From positions 5,022,001 through 5,086,000 of the forward strand of contig NZ_CP073696.1 in assembly GCF_025264645.1 (NCBI RefSeq): a stretch of DNA of 64,000 nt, given 5' to 3'. The position numbers and the translations under genes are program-made. This stretch comes from Edaphobacter lichenicola (GTDB lineage Bacteria > Acidobacteriota > Terriglobia > Terriglobales > Acidobacteriaceae). The first letter of the stretch is position 1, and the number at the start of each line of letters is the position of its first letter. This document shows, in pieces, positions 7,199 to 17,000 of the stretch. Below the pieces are notes generated by a model, which was not told where the DNA came from, did not search any database, and saw only the letters and a list, made by a program, of their open reading frames with translations.

Positions 7199-9892
7199 CT
7201 AGAGCAACCCGCCCACCACCTCAGCCGCGCTCTTCAACGCAGCGTCCAGCGACCCAACATCACTCCCGCCAGCCTCCGCCAGATCAGGCCGTCCACCGCC
7301 CTTACCTCCAACCTTGGCCGCAAGCTGCCCAACAATCTTCCCCGCCTGCACCTTCGCGGTCAGATCCTTCGTCACGCCGACAATCAGCGAGACCTTCCCT
7401 TCAACCGCTGCCCCCAGCACCACAACGCCCGAGCCAAGCTTGCCGCGAAGCTGATCCACCAGCTCGCGCATCTGCGCCTTCTCAATCCCGTCCACCCGCT
7501 GCGCCAGCACCTTTACGCCCTTCACCTCAACCGCCGACGAGGCCGCATCCGACACCGAAGCCGAAGCCGACTTCATCCGAACCTGATCCAGCTCCCTCCG
7601 CAGCTTCTTCATCTCCTCTTCCTGCGCCGCAATCCGAGCGCGCAACGCGTCCGCAGGCGCGACCGCGTCCGAAGAAGAACCTACGAACGACCCCACCACC
7701 TTCGCCACGTCGAAGTCGCGCCGGAACTCATGCAACGCACCCGTACCCGACACCGCCTCCACGCGCCTCACGCCCGAAGACACCGACCCCTCACCAACGA
7801 TCTTGATCAGCCCAATCTCGCCCGTAGCCCCCGTATGAATCCCGCCGCAAAGCTCCGTCGAAAAATCACCGATCTTCACCACCCTCACGCGCTCGCCATA
7901 CTTCTCGCCGAACAGCGCCATCGCCCCCAGCTCATTCACCGCCACATCGATCGGCACGTCCACCATCGTCTCGACCTTCGTATTGCCGAGCACCTGGCGA
8001 TTCACAATATCCTCAACCTCCTGCAACTCTTCCTCGGCCACACCCGCGAAGTGCGAAAAATCAAACCGCAGCCGCGTCGCATCATTCAGCGACCCCGCCT
8101 GCTTCACATGCTTCCCCAACACCTCCCGCAGCGCCGCATGCAGCAGATGCGTCCCCGTATGATTCCGCGTCGTCGCCACCCGAGTCGTCGCGTCCACCAC
8201 CGTATCCACCGTATCGCCCACCGCAATCGTCTGGTTCGCCCTCACCTTATGCGCAAACACCCCCTGCACCGGCTTGGTAGCGCCACTCACCTCAGCGACA
8301 ACTGCGTTATGGTCACCCGAGTACAACCACCCCACATCCCCAACCTGGCCACCCGAGTCCGCATAAAAACTCGTGGCATCGAGCACCACTTCGCCAGTCT
8401 CGCCACCCTTTAACTCGGGCACACCAATCCCATCCTTCACCAGCGCCAACACCCGCGCCCCATCCACCCGCAGCGCGCTATACCCTTCAAACTCCGTCTT
8501 CGGCAACTCCCGATAAACCGGCGCCGCCGACTTCTGCGACCCACCCTTCCAGGAAGCGCGTGCCCGGGCTTGCTCCTCTTCCTTCGCAGCATCGAATCCA
8601 GCATGATCGAATGCAATTCCAGCATCGCGCGCCGCATCGACCATGAAGTCCAGCGGCATTCCGAACGTCTCGTAGAGACGGAATGCAAGCGCACCGGAGC
8701 GCAGCGTTTCTTCGTTCATCTGCTTGAGACCAAGCTCTAGGGTTCGAGCAAACTGCTGCTCCTCTGCCAACACTACTTTCGCAACGCGCTCAGCAGTCTC
8801 CTTCAACTCCGGATAAGCCACCTGCATCTCATTTCGCACCGCGAATACCATCTCATGCATAAACGGCTTCTCCTGCCCAAGCAGCCGTCCATGCCGAATC
8901 CCGCGCCGCAGAATCTTCCGCAGCACATACCCTCTGCCGTCATTCGCAGGCAACACTCCATCCGAGATCAAAAACGTAGCCGCCCGCGCATGGTCCGCAA
9001 TAATCCTCAAACTTGCCGCGCCCTTCTCTTCCGAACCCGCAGCCTCGGCAGCGCTCATCGCCGTAAAGCCAGTCAACTCTGCTGCCCGCGCAATCAGCGG
9101 AACAAACAGATCCGTCTCATAGTTCGACAGCACGCCCTGCAGCACAGCCGACACGCGCTCCAACCCCGCGCCTGTATCGATCGAAGGCTTAGGCAGCGGC
9201 GTCAGCGTCCCATCGCTGCTGCGGTCAAACTGCATGAACACCAGATTCCAGATCTCGACATACCGCTGCTCATCCTGCGGAAACGGCTTATCCACCCCCG
9301 GCTCCTCCGCGGCTTCAATTCCGAGGTCGTAGAAGATCTCACTACAAGGCCCACAAGGCCCCGTATCCCCCATCTGCCAGAAGTTATCCTTGGCCGACAT
9401 CCCAAAGATCCTCTCCTTCGGCACGCCCGTCTCAATCCAGAACTGCTCCGCCTCATCATCCCGCGGAACCTTCGCATCGCCCTCGAAGATCGTCACATAC
9501 AACTTGCTCTTATCGATCCCAAAACAATGATCGTGATTCGTCGTCAGCAACTCCCACGCATAAGCAATCGCGTCCTTCTTGAAGTAGTCCCCAAAAGAAA
9601 AGTTCCCCAGCATCTCGAAGAACGTATGGTGCCGCCGCGTAAACCCGACGTTCTCCAGATCGTTATGCTTGCCCCCGGCCCGCACGCACTTCTGCGAGCT
9701 CACCGCCCGCGTGTAGTCCCGCTTCTCGTTCCCGAGAAAGACATCCTTAAACTGATTCATCCCCGCATTGGTAAACAGCAGCGTAGGATCGTTCGCCGGC
9801 ACCAGCGAAGAAGAGTGCACGCGCCTGTGCCCCTTACCCTCAAAAAACCGCAAAAAATCTTCCCGAATCTGGCTGCCCGAACGATTAATCAT
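7199..9892 (-). CDS. alaS: Alanyl-tRNA synthetase
   Basis: An 897-residue enzyme that charges tRNA-Ala, close to the usual bacterial length of about 875. The class II catalytic domain begins IREDFLRFFEGKGHRRVHSS and contains F-T-N-A-G-M-N-Q-F-K and GNFSFGDYFK. The editing domain shows N-H-T-G-T-H-L-L-H-A-A-L and C-G-G-I-H, the zinc and editing motifs. The C-terminal DHHA1 domain ends VGGKGGGRPDLAEAGG. The ATG at 9892 is preferred to an upstream TTG-GTG pair at 9901/9898. It is followed on the same strand by the cupin gene after a 182-base gap. Confidence 0.97.
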   Translation of the reverse strand: MINRSGSQIREDFLRFFEGKGHRRVHSSSLVPANDPTLLFTNAGMNQFKDVFLGNEKRDYTRAVSSQKCVRAGGKHNDLENVGFTRRHHTFFEMLGNFSFGDYFKKDAIAYAWELLTTNHDHCFGIDKSKLYVTIFEGDAKVPRDDEAEQFWIETGVPKERIFGMSAKDNFWQMGDTGPCGPCSEIFYDLGIEAAEEPGVDKPFPQDEQRYVEIWNLVFMQFDRSSDGTLTPLPKPSIDTGAGLERVSAVLQGVLSNYETDLFVPLIARAAELTGFTAMSAAEAAGSEEKGAASLRIIADHARAATFLISDGVLPANDGRGYVLRKILRRGIRHGRLLGQEKPFMHEMVFAVRNEMQVAYPELKETAERVAKVVLAEEQQFARTLELGLKQMNEETLRSGALAFRLYETFGMPLDFMVDAARDAGIAFDHAGFDAAKEEEQARARASWKGGSQKSAAPVYRELPKTEFEGYSALRVDGARVLALVKDGIGVPELKGGETGEVVLDATSFYADSGGQVGDVGWLYSGDHNAVVAEVSGATKPVQGVFAHKVRANQTIAVGDTVDTVVDATTRVATTRNHTGTHLLHAALREVLGKHVKQAGSLNDATRLRFDFSHFAGVAEEELQEVEDIVNRQVLGNTKVETMVDVPIDVAVNELGAMALFGEKYGERVRVVKIGDFSTELCGGIHTGATGEIGLIKIVGEGSVSSGVRRVEAVSGTGALHEFRRDFDVAKVVGSFVGSSSDAVAPADALRARIAAQEEEMKKLRRELDQVRMKSASASVSDAASSAVEVKGVKVLAQRVDGIEKAQMRELVDQLRGKLGSGVVVLGAAVEGKVSLIVGVTKDLTAKVQAGKIVGQLAAKVGGKGGGRPDLAEAGGSDVGSLDAALKSAAEVVGGLL

Positions 9893-9942
9893 AAGCACCA
9901 AGTTTATCAGCGCATAGACGTCTTAGATGTGCCTAATGGAAA

Positions 9943-9958
9943 TGTAGTACATAGTACA
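9943..9958. promoter_or_regulatory. Candidate autoregulatory operator of the Phd/PIN pair
   Basis: TGTAGTACATAGTACA is a near-palindrome (6 of 8 pairs match) whose arms contain GTAC. It sits 20-35 bases before the antitoxin ATG. Phd/YefM antitoxins usually repress their own promoter through short palindromes with TGTAC-like cores, so this is a good candidate site. This is inferred from position and symmetry. Confidence 0.45.
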
Positions 9959-9977
9959 ATTGGCTCGAGGTGCCTCC

Positions 9978-10229
9978 ATGCGTCGCGTATCTCTTCGGGA
10001 AGCCAATCAGAATTTCTCATCTTGCGTAGCAGAAGTCGAAGCAGGCGAAAGCCTGATCCTCGTCCGCCGAGGGAAACCTGTTGCGCGCATCGTTCCCTTC
10101 AGTCAAGAAGAGCCTCGCGATTCCAAGCACGAAGCAGCAGTCAAAAAACTGGCAGCCTTTCTAAAGGATGGGCTTGACCTCGGTGGAATCAAGGTCAATC
10201 GCGAGGAGCTGTATGACCGCGGCCACTAA
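9978..10229 (+). CDS. Type II antitoxin, Phd/YefM family
   Basis: An 83-residue protein that opens MRRVSLREANQNFSSCVAEV and continues E-A-G-E-S-L-I-L-V-R-R-G-K-P-V-A-R-I-V-P-F, the classic Phd/YefM DNA-binding fold with the G-x-P-V-A-x-I strand. The acidic C-terminal part (L-D-L-G-G-I-K-V-N-R-E-E-L-Y-D-R-G-H) is the usual toxin-binding tail. The ATG at 9978 has GAGGTG 5 bases upstream; an earlier TTG at 9960 would remove that site. The gene overlaps the PIN toxin by 17 bases, so the two are translated together. Confidence 0.88.
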   Translation: MRRVSLREANQNFSSCVAEVEAGESLILVRRGKPVARIVPFSQEEPRDSKHEAAVKKLAAFLKDGLDLGGIKVNREELYDRGH

Positions 10230-10665
10230 GGTCACCCTCGATACGAACATCCTGATCTATGCAATAGATTCCAGTGAAGGCAGCAAGCATACTCTCGCAA
10301 GCAAGCTCCTCTTGAGAGCAGCAATCGCAAAACAGCCCCTCATGCTTCAGTCACTCAACGAATTTTCTGCAGTTGTCAGAAAGAAACGATTGATGCCTTT
10401 GACAACATTGAAGAAAATCATCGAGTACCACCGCAGCACCTTCACACTCCAGACTCCGATCGTCGAAGACTTACTCGACGCTCTCCAAGCCAACGAAGAT
10501 CACAAGCTGCCAGTCTGGGACGCGCTTTTATGGGCTACAGCGCGCCGTTCGGGTTGCCATATTATCTTCTCGGAAGACTTTCAAGATGGCAGAGAGCTAG
10601 GTGGCGTCCGCTTCATCAACCCATTCAAGCTGACACGCCGCGAACTTCAGGAACTTCCGTTTTAA
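10213..10665 (+). CDS. PIN-domain ribonuclease toxin (VapC-like)
   Basis: A 150-residue PIN domain. The first acidic residue is in V-T-L-D-T-N-I-L-I-Y-A-I-D, a conserved Glu follows in Q-S-L-N-E-F, and the later acidic residues are in P-V-W-D-A-L-L-W-A-T-A and F-S-E-D-F-Q-D-G. PIN toxins cleave RNA, often tRNA, using Mg ions held by these acids. The ATG at 10213 lies inside the antitoxin end, with GAGGAG just upstream. The 3' end overlaps the convergent amidohydrolase by 41 bases, which suggests insertion or extension into that gene's tail. Confidence 0.88.
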   Translation: MTAATKVTLDTNILIYAIDSSEGSKHTLASKLLLRAAIAKQPLMLQSLNEFSAVVRKKRLMPLTTLKKIIEYHRSTFTLQTPIVEDLLDALQANEDHKLPVWDALLWATARRSGCHIIFSEDFQDGRELGGVRFINPFKLTRRELQELPF

Positions 10666-11641
10666 CTCCTTTAGCACCCAACCCCAACACCTTCTCCGCA
10701 TTCTCACCCACTAGCCTCCCCATATCCTCCGCAGACAACACCTCCGCAACCTTCTCCAAAAAATCCTTGCCCTTAGTATTCGCGCTAAACGGATAGTCCA
10801 CCGAGTACATCATCCGCTCGATACCCACCACCTCCAGCGCACACTCCAGCGGAGGCAGCGTGAAGTACCCACTCGTCGTCAGATGAATATTCGTTTTGAA
10901 GTACTCCGCTACCGTCTGTTTCAACTTCGCCGGTCCCGACAGCATCCCACTCGACCGGGCTAACGCAAACGGCAGCCCCTCGCCCATGTGCCCGATGATC
11001 AACTGCAGCCCTGGCACCTTATCAAATAATCCCGCCACAATCAGCCGCAGCGTATGCAGCGCCGTCTCCGAATGCCATCCCCATCCAGCGATCGACAGCA
11101 TCCGCCCCATCTCCCCCGGCAATCCCGAGTAGTACGCCTCGCGCACCGGCTCCGGAGGGGGCGCAGGATGCAGATAAACCGGCACGTCAAGCGCAGCGGC
11201 TGCCTCGAAGAACGGCAGAAAGCGCGCATCGTCGAAGAAGCGCCCCTCCACCGTCCCATTCACCATCACCCCGCGAAACCCCAGCTTGGTAACGCAGCGT
11301 TCCAGCTCCTTCGTCGCCTCGCCCACATCCTTCAACGCCAACGTAGCAAACCCAGCCAGCCGATCCGGATGCGCCGCCACCGCCGCCGCAAGCTCATCAT
11401 TCACCCCGCGAGCCACAGCGGCCCCGTCCGCCGCACTCAACCCCTCCAGCCCGAACGCAACCAGCGACATCACCTGCAGATCGATCCCGGCCTCATCCAT
11501 CGCCGCAATCCGCCCGGCACCCAGGTCCAGCAGCTTCGCCTGCATCTCCGGAAACTGCATCCCAGTCTTCGCGGAGTACTCCGCAGTCGCCCGCACATAA
11601 CCTTCAGTCAAAAAATGCTCTTCCAGCGTGATCGTCTTCAT
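10625..11641 (-). CDS. Amidohydrolase-2 family protein (decarboxylase-like)
   Basis: A 338-residue TIM-barrel metal enzyme. The N-terminal motif is T-L-E-E-H-F, where ACMSD and gamma-resorcylate decarboxylase relatives have an E-x-H. Later motifs are P-V-Y-L-H-P-A-P-P-P, L-Q-L-I-I-G-H-M-G-E and S-V-D-Y-P-F. This group decarboxylates or hydrolyses aromatic acids; the true substrate is unknown. The last 14 residues overlap the opposite-strand PIN toxin. No partner gene of an aromatic pathway is nearby. Confidence 0.8.
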   Translation of the reverse strand: MKTITLEEHFLTEGYVRATAEYSAKTGMQFPEMQAKLLDLGAGRIAAMDEAGIDLQVMSLVAFGLEGLSAADGAAVARGVNDELAAAVAAHPDRLAGFATLALKDVGEATKELERCVTKLGFRGVMVNGTVEGRFFDDARFLPFFEAAAALDVPVYLHPAPPPEPVREAYYSGLPGEMGRMLSIAGWGWHSETALHTLRLIVAGLFDKVPGLQLIIGHMGEGLPFALARSSGMLSGPAKLKQTVAEYFKTNIHLTTSGYFTLPPLECALEVVGIERMMYSVDYPFSANTKGKDFLEKVAEVLSAEDMGRLVGENAEKVLGLGAKGVKTEVPEVRGVSA

Positions 11642-11683
11642 CTCGAGTTAGACGCTAACCACCATTCAGAGTTTCCCAGACCA

Positions 11684-12595
11684 CTAACCACCCACCAACC
11701 CCGGCACCCACGTATGGCCCTCCATCAGAAACACCTCATCCTCCGTCTTCCGCAACCCAGCAAACTCCCCACGATGCTCCGTCATCACCATCGCTGTCAC
11801 GAGCGCATCGAACGCATCCTCGCTCGCCCGCGCCTTCGCCATCACAAGGCGCGAAAGTCCCGCATACATCGCACTCTCCTTCCGCTTCTTCGCCAGATAA
11901 GCCGTCCGCGCCACCTCCGAGCTCTTATTCACCGCTCCGGTCATCAGCCGCGTGTAGATCTCCACCACCGTCGGCGCACGTTTCACGTCCGGCTCGTCGT
12001 ACGGCCAAATCCGAAACCCCGCGTCACGCAACACGATCAACCCCGGCATCCCCCGCAGCGACGCCGTCCCCACCGCCCCCGCCCCACCAATCTGAAACAC
12101 CGACTTCGGCGCAATCCCCGCGATCTTCGCGATCTGCAGCGGATCGGTCATCTCCGCCCTAACCTTCAACGCCGTCTCCACCCTCCGCAGCATCCTGTAG
12201 GCATGCGGCCCACAAAACTCCGGCGGCTTCTTCCCATGCCGCTGCGAACCCGGAATCCCCCAAAACCGCACATCCGCACAGTCCCGATGCAGCCACTTCT
12301 CACCTTGCCCATCCGCAACGAGTCGCCAAAACTCCGGCGCCGACCCAATCCCCAACTCCTTCAAAAACCACGCCGGATAGCTAAACGTAAAATCGAACCC
12401 CACCACCATCCGGGGCGTCTCCTTGCTCATCTCGATCAGCCACGCAATCAACTCCTCCCGCGTGCGACCACCTTCGAGCGTCACCCGCCCCGTCGAAGCC
12501 GTCCAAACCCCCGCCCAGATCTTCCTCCTCTGCCCCGGGCCCTTATCGCCCGACCAGTCCACTCCAACCACCCGCTGCAACCCACGATCAACCAT
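11684..12595 (-). CDS. DUF429-like protein of unknown function
   Basis: A 303-residue soluble protein. It opens with V-V-G-V-D-W-S-G-D-K-G-P-G and later has V-V-G-F-D-F-T-F-S-Y-P, the two strand motifs with conserved Asp found in DUF429/RNase-H-like proteins, then E-D-A-F-D-A-L-V-T-A-M near the C-terminus, the expected third acidic site. A nuclease-like fold is therefore plausible, but activity is not established. The ATG at 12595 is used; a GTG 5 codons earlier (12610) is also possible and neither has a strong ribosome site. Confidence 0.55.
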   Translation of the reverse strand: MVDRGLQRVVGVDWSGDKGPGQRRKIWAGVWTASTGRVTLEGGRTREELIAWLIEMSKETPRMVVGFDFTFSYPAWFLKELGIGSAPEFWRLVADGQGEKWLHRDCADVRFWGIPGSQRHGKKPPEFCGPHAYRMLRRVETALKVRAEMTDPLQIAKIAGIAPKSVFQIGGAGAVGTASLRGMPGLIVLRDAGFRIWPYDEPDVKRAPTVVEIYTRLMTGAVNKSSEVARTAYLAKKRKESAMYAGLSRLVMAKARASEDAFDALVTAMVMTEHRGEFAGLRKTEDEVFLMEGHTWVPGLVGG

Positions 12596-12666
12596 CTTCC
12601 TATCATCCACCCAAGGGAACTTTTACCCCGCCCCAACCGTTAATCTCTCAGGAGAGAAACACACCG

Positions 12667-12859
12667 ATGCTTAACTTTTTGCTCTTTCTTATTCTCATGG
12701 TCGTCTGTTGGCCACTCGCCCTCGCGGCGCTTCTCCTCTATCCGCTCATCTGGCTCATCCTCCTAACCCTTCCGCCTTGTCGGAATCGTTGTCGGAGGCA
12801 CCTTCGAACTCATCCGCGCACTCTTCATGCTTCCCGTCCGTCTCCTCCGCTCGGTCTAG
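12667..12859 (+). pseudogene. Small membrane protein gene with a +1 frameshift
   Basis: The frame opens MLNFLLFLILMVVCWPLALA and continues as two membrane helices up to W-L-I-L-L. At the run CTAACCC (12763-12769) it leaves the good frame. If one A (12765 or 12766) is dropped, translation continues L-P-F-R-L-V-G-I-V-V-G-G-T-F-E-L-I-R-A-L-F-M-L-P-V-R-L-L-R-S-V and stops at TAG 12857-12859, giving a sensible protein of about 63 residues. As the sequence stands, the frame runs on through low-complexity Arg/Pro residues and joins the downstream S4 gene in phase, producing a false 204-residue fusion. It may be a real mutation or a read error. An AGGAG lies 12 bases before the ATG. Confidence 0.75.
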
Positions 12860-12897
12860 ACGTTTTCAAATCATCCGCATCAGCAGAAAATAGACTC

Positions 12898-13281
12898 ATG
12901 AACGGCACGCGCATCGACAAGTGGCTCTGGGCTGCTCGCTTCTTCAAGACCCGCGAGCAAGCCTCCAAAGCCTGCGACATGAACCGCATCACCTCGAACA
13001 ACGTCTCCGCGAAACCTTCACGCGAGGTCCGCATCGGCGACATGCTCCACATCAAAAACGAAGGTGGCGAATTCGACATTGAGGTCCTGGCCCTAAGCCA
13101 GCAGCGCGGCTCCGCTGCCGTCGCACAAACCCTCTACCGCGAAACAGAAGAGAGCAAAGAAGCGCGCCGCAAAGCCGCCGAAGAGCGCAAGCTCCTGGGA
13201 CCAATGGCTTATGCAGCTCCTTCAAAGCGCCCCACCAAGCGCGACCGCCGCCTCATCCACAGCTTCCGAGGCGATTACTAA
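12898..13281 (+). CDS. S4-domain RNA-binding protein, Hsp15 (HslR) type
   Basis: A 127-residue protein. It starts MNGTRIDKWLWAARFFKTRE and continues into a short S4 RNA-binding domain (residues 5-65), with the conserved R-I-D-K-W-L-W-A-A-R-F-F-K-T-R and V-R-I-G-D-M-L segments, then a basic C-terminal tail (K-R-P-T-K-R-D-R-R). Hsp15 binds free 50S subunits that still carry nascent chain and helps recycle them after heat stress. The start at 12898 is chosen because homology begins there; the longer open frame upstream comes from the frameshifted gene before it. Confidence 0.85.
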   Translation: MNGTRIDKWLWAARFFKTREQASKACDMNRITSNNVSAKPSREVRIGDMLHIKNEGGEFDIEVLALSQQRGSAAVAQTLYRETEESKEARRKAAEERKLLGPMAYAAPSKRPTKRDRRLIHSFRGDY

Positions 13282-13377
13282 CCATCTCTCCATCGAGCAT
13301 CGCGAGAACCACGCGAAGCCATCACAAGTCACGAAGTGACCGCTCTCCGCGCAGGAGGCCCGTCCGGCAGGACACTC

Positions 13378-14004
13378 TCACTCATCGTCATCCTCATTCT
13401 GCTTCGCATAAGAATCCGAATCCCCAGCCCGCTCCTCCGGCTCTGCATAAGAATCCGAATCGTCCCCGCCCTCAGAGACACCCACCAAAGCCTCCTCCGG
13501 CAGATTCCACGCCCGCAGCACTTTAAAGATCGCATTCGAAGAAAACCCAGCCCGCAGCAGCCGATTCATCGTTCGCACAGTCTCCTTCTGCGCATTCGCC
13601 CCACTCGGCTGCTTCATCCTCTTCCGCGCAATATACTGCCGAGCCAGCACAACTTCATCGACATCCTCATACGCCGTCTCAAGCGTCGACGCCACGAGCT
13701 CCTTCCCAACGCCCTTCATCATCAGATCCTGCTGCACGCGCCTCTTGCCAAACTTCTCATGCTCCTTCCGCACCCGCGTGTAGTCCTCCGCGAACCGCGT
13801 ATCGCTTAAGTAGTTCAGCTCCTTCAGCCGAACAACCGCCGCATCCATCGCACGCGCACCAGCCTCACCCTCCTCCGCGCGAGCCCGCATCAACCGCCGC
13901 AGATCGCGCTCCGTCCGCATCCGCCGCGCCAGCAAACCCACTGCATACTCAAACAGACCAGCCTCACCTACCGGCTCCCGCTTCTTCGGTCGTGCAAACG
14001 CCAT
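13378..14004 (-). CDS. recX: RecX regulatory protein
   Basis: A 208-residue RecX, which binds RecA filaments and limits recombination and SOS signalling. The three-helix repeats are visible: L-F-E-Y-A-V-G-L-L-A-R-R-M-R-T-E-R-D-L, then L-K-E-L-N-Y-L-S-D-T-R-F-A-E-D-Y-T-R and F-G-K-R-R-V-Q-Q-D-L-M-M-K-G-V. The ATG at 14004 with GGGGGA upstream is preferred to a frame opening at 14034. The acidic tail holds an imperfect duplication, D-S-D-S-Y-A (twice), seen in DNA as a repeated CATAAGAATCCGAATC. recA is not in the window. Confidence 0.88.
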   Translation of the reverse strand: MAFARPKKREPVGEAGLFEYAVGLLARRMRTERDLRRLMRARAEEGEAGARAMDAAVVRLKELNYLSDTRFAEDYTRVRKEHEKFGKRRVQQDLMMKGVGKELVASTLETAYEDVDEVVLARQYIARKRMKQPSGANAQKETVRTMNRLLRAGFSSNAIFKVLRAWNLPEEALVGVSEGGDDSDSYAEPEERAGDSDSYAKQNEDDDE

Positions 14005-14033
14005 CGAAATCCCCCGACACCTATTCTCGCGCA

Positions 14034-17000
14034 CTAAGGCACAACGTTCAGCGTCAGCTCATTCGACTTCACTACCGCGCTCCCAACCTTCCGCGACACC
14101 TGCACCGTATACCGTCCCGGCCTGTTCAGACTCACCAGCTTCGCAATATGCGCCGTCTGCACCGTCGTTCCACCCGGCTGCACATAGTCCACCGTGCGGC
14201 TCTCCGACTGCTGTCGCAGCATCGCCTCGCGTCCGTACTCCGTCTCCTCAACAATCTTCCCCGCAGCGTTCCGCACCTCAATCCGATACGAGAACTCCGG
14301 ACTATCCATCCCCGGTTTGTGCCCAAACAATATTTGATGATCCGATACGTTCGTCAACGTAATCGTCACCCTCGCATCCGACCCCACCTGCACCTCGTTG
14401 TCAGGCGCGCTCAGCGTAATCGTAAACTCCGCGCCGCCAACCGCAGTTTGCGTCTTCGGTCCAACCGATGCAGGCGCAGGTGTCGCAACGACGGGAGGAG
14501 TAGGCGCAACCGCTTTTGCCTTCGCGCCCTTCGAAGGAGCAGCAGGCGCAACCGTCGCAGGCAGCGGTTGAGTCTCATCCAACTCTGTAGGCTTCGACTG
14601 CCCCGTCCTCGGCGATGCCGATACCTTTGGCGCAGCCACAACCGGCGCTGCATTCACCGCAGGCGAAGGAGAACCCGTCGCATACCGATTCGTCTTCGTC
14701 CAACGATCGCACCAGTCCCCAACCACCTCATACCAGAGCTTCGAGTTCTGCGGCTTCAACACCCAGTGCCCCTCATCGGGAAAATAGAGCATCTTGCTCG
14801 GCACATTCATTCTCTGCAACGCCGTGAACAACTGGAACCCCTCCGACACATCCAGCCGATAGTCTCTCTGCGAATGAATCACCAGCGTCGGCGTCTTCGC
14901 ACTCCTGATCGACAACAACGGCGACCACTTCCGAAACGGATCCTCCGCCACCGGCTTGTCGAAGTAACGCCACGGCTGCCCCGGCGTAGCCTCACCCGGA
15001 TTCCTGAACTCCCACTCGTTAAACCAAAGCTCCTCCGTCGTCCCATACGCACTCTGCGGATTGAACATCCCATCATGCGTCACGATGCACGCAAACCGGT
15101 CCGTATGCGTCAAAATCCAGTCGGCCATGAATCCGCCGTAGCTCGCCCCCAGCGCACACTCCCGAGTCTTGTCGATAAACGGATAGTGCCCCTCCGCATA
15201 GTCCAGCCCCTTCATCAGATCGACATACGCCTTCCCGCCCCAGTCGCCGTTCACCCCATCGATAAACGCCTGCCCATACCCAGTCGAACCGCGCGGGTTC
15301 ACCATCACCACCACATATCCACTCGCCGCCATCAGCTCTGGATTCCACCGATAGCTCCACGCATCGCCCCACGCTCCCTGCGGCCCGCCATGAATCAAAA
15401 ACTTCAGCGGATACTTCCGTGCAGGATCGAACTTCGGCGGTCGAACAATAAATCCCTGCACTGTCGCATTTTCCGCACCCGAAAACCAGAACGACTCCAT
15501 CGCCGGCAGATCCAGTAAAGCAAGCAGGGAATCGTTCACATGCGTCATCACAAGCGGCGTCTGCAACCCGACAGGATTTCCAGCCTTGTCATAACTCTGC
15601 GGTGGAAGCAGCACGACCTCAGACGGACGATCCACCAGCATCCGCGTCGCTACAGCTCTTCCATCCTGCAGCGGATGGATGTCGGAGAACTCTCCAGCCT
15701 CATCGAATCGCAGTCTGAACTCGTAGTTGCCACCCCGCTCATACGCAGACACCATCCCGTACGACTCTTCTCCCTTCCGACCACTCACAAAGATCAGATG
15801 TTTGGAGTCGTCCATCCACACAAACTCATCCACCCAGGTATCCAACTTGGGCATCAACTCCTTTGTCGTTCCCTTCGACCGATCGAACAGCATCAAACGA
15901 AACCGATCGCTCTCGTATCCCGCCCGCGCCTGCGAACGAAACGCGATGTACTTCCCATCCGGCGAATAGGCCGGTCCATCATCACTTCCCGGCGAGGTCG
16001 ATATCTTGCGTGGTCTCTCGCCGGCGTCATCCAGCAAAAGAGTAAACACGTCATTGTTTGTGCTCGCCGCCGGAACAAGATCAAGATTGGTTACATAAGC
16101 AATCTCCTCCGAACCCGGCGCCCACGCATACCCCACCGGTCCACCCAGCGAAAACGTCGGCGCCTCCGCATCGCCAATATCCCGCCGCGGCGTCAGGTCG
16201 CGCACTGCATTTCCATCATTGGCCGACACCACCAGCACATGGCTCCGCTTCGGCCCAACATAGCTGTTCCAGTGCCGGTACAGCAGATGTTCGAACACCT
16301 GCGCCTTGACCGGATTCGCAGCCGCCGCATCATCCTTCCTCTTGTCGCAGAGATCCTCATCCACCCATGACGCCTCATCGCTGCACTCCGGATACACCCG
16401 CGACGCAAACAGGATTCGCTTCGAGTTCGGCGACCAAACCGCACCATCCGCCTCCGAACTCACAGTCGTCAGCCGCTTCGGTGTCCCTAACGTTCCTGCT
16501 GCCTCATCCCACGAGGCAAGAAAGATCTGCGACAACCCCGTCGCACTATCGGCCGCGATAAACGAAACCTGCTTCCCATCCGGCGAAAACCTTCCGTCCG
16601 ACTCGCCTTCCTTCCAGAAGGTCACCTGCCGCTCCGCATCGTTGTTCTGTCCGTCAGTCCGCGGGGCAGAGGCCCCCCTGGACGAAGCGATGGCCCCCGC
16701 GTCTTTTGGATTGTCGTTTTGCAGCGCGTCTTTTTGGTTGTCATTCCGTAGCGCAGAGGAGGAATCTGCTTTTGCATTGTGGCTACCCAGCGGCACCACC
16801 CACAGATGATTCACCTTCGAGTTTTTCTCGAGATCAACCTCTGTCACCGAGAACATCACCCACTTGCCCGACGGCGAAACCTGCGGATCGCTCACCCGCT
16901 TCATCTGCTGCAGATCCGCAAACGTCATCGGCCGCTTTCCAGCAGCGCTCGAAGTCCCAATCTGCGCGGACGCGGCAGCGCAGAATCCTGCCACGATCAC

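Noticed and set aside
6995..8413. Long Arg/His/Pro-rich frame opposite alaS
   Set aside because: It is antisense to a clear alaS, has no domain and no ribosome site, and shows the skew typical of shadow frames in GC-rich DNA.
12667..13281. A 204-residue membrane-S4 fusion protein
   Set aside because: The middle is low-complexity Arg/Pro/His sequence produced by a frameshift; both ends belong to separate genes.
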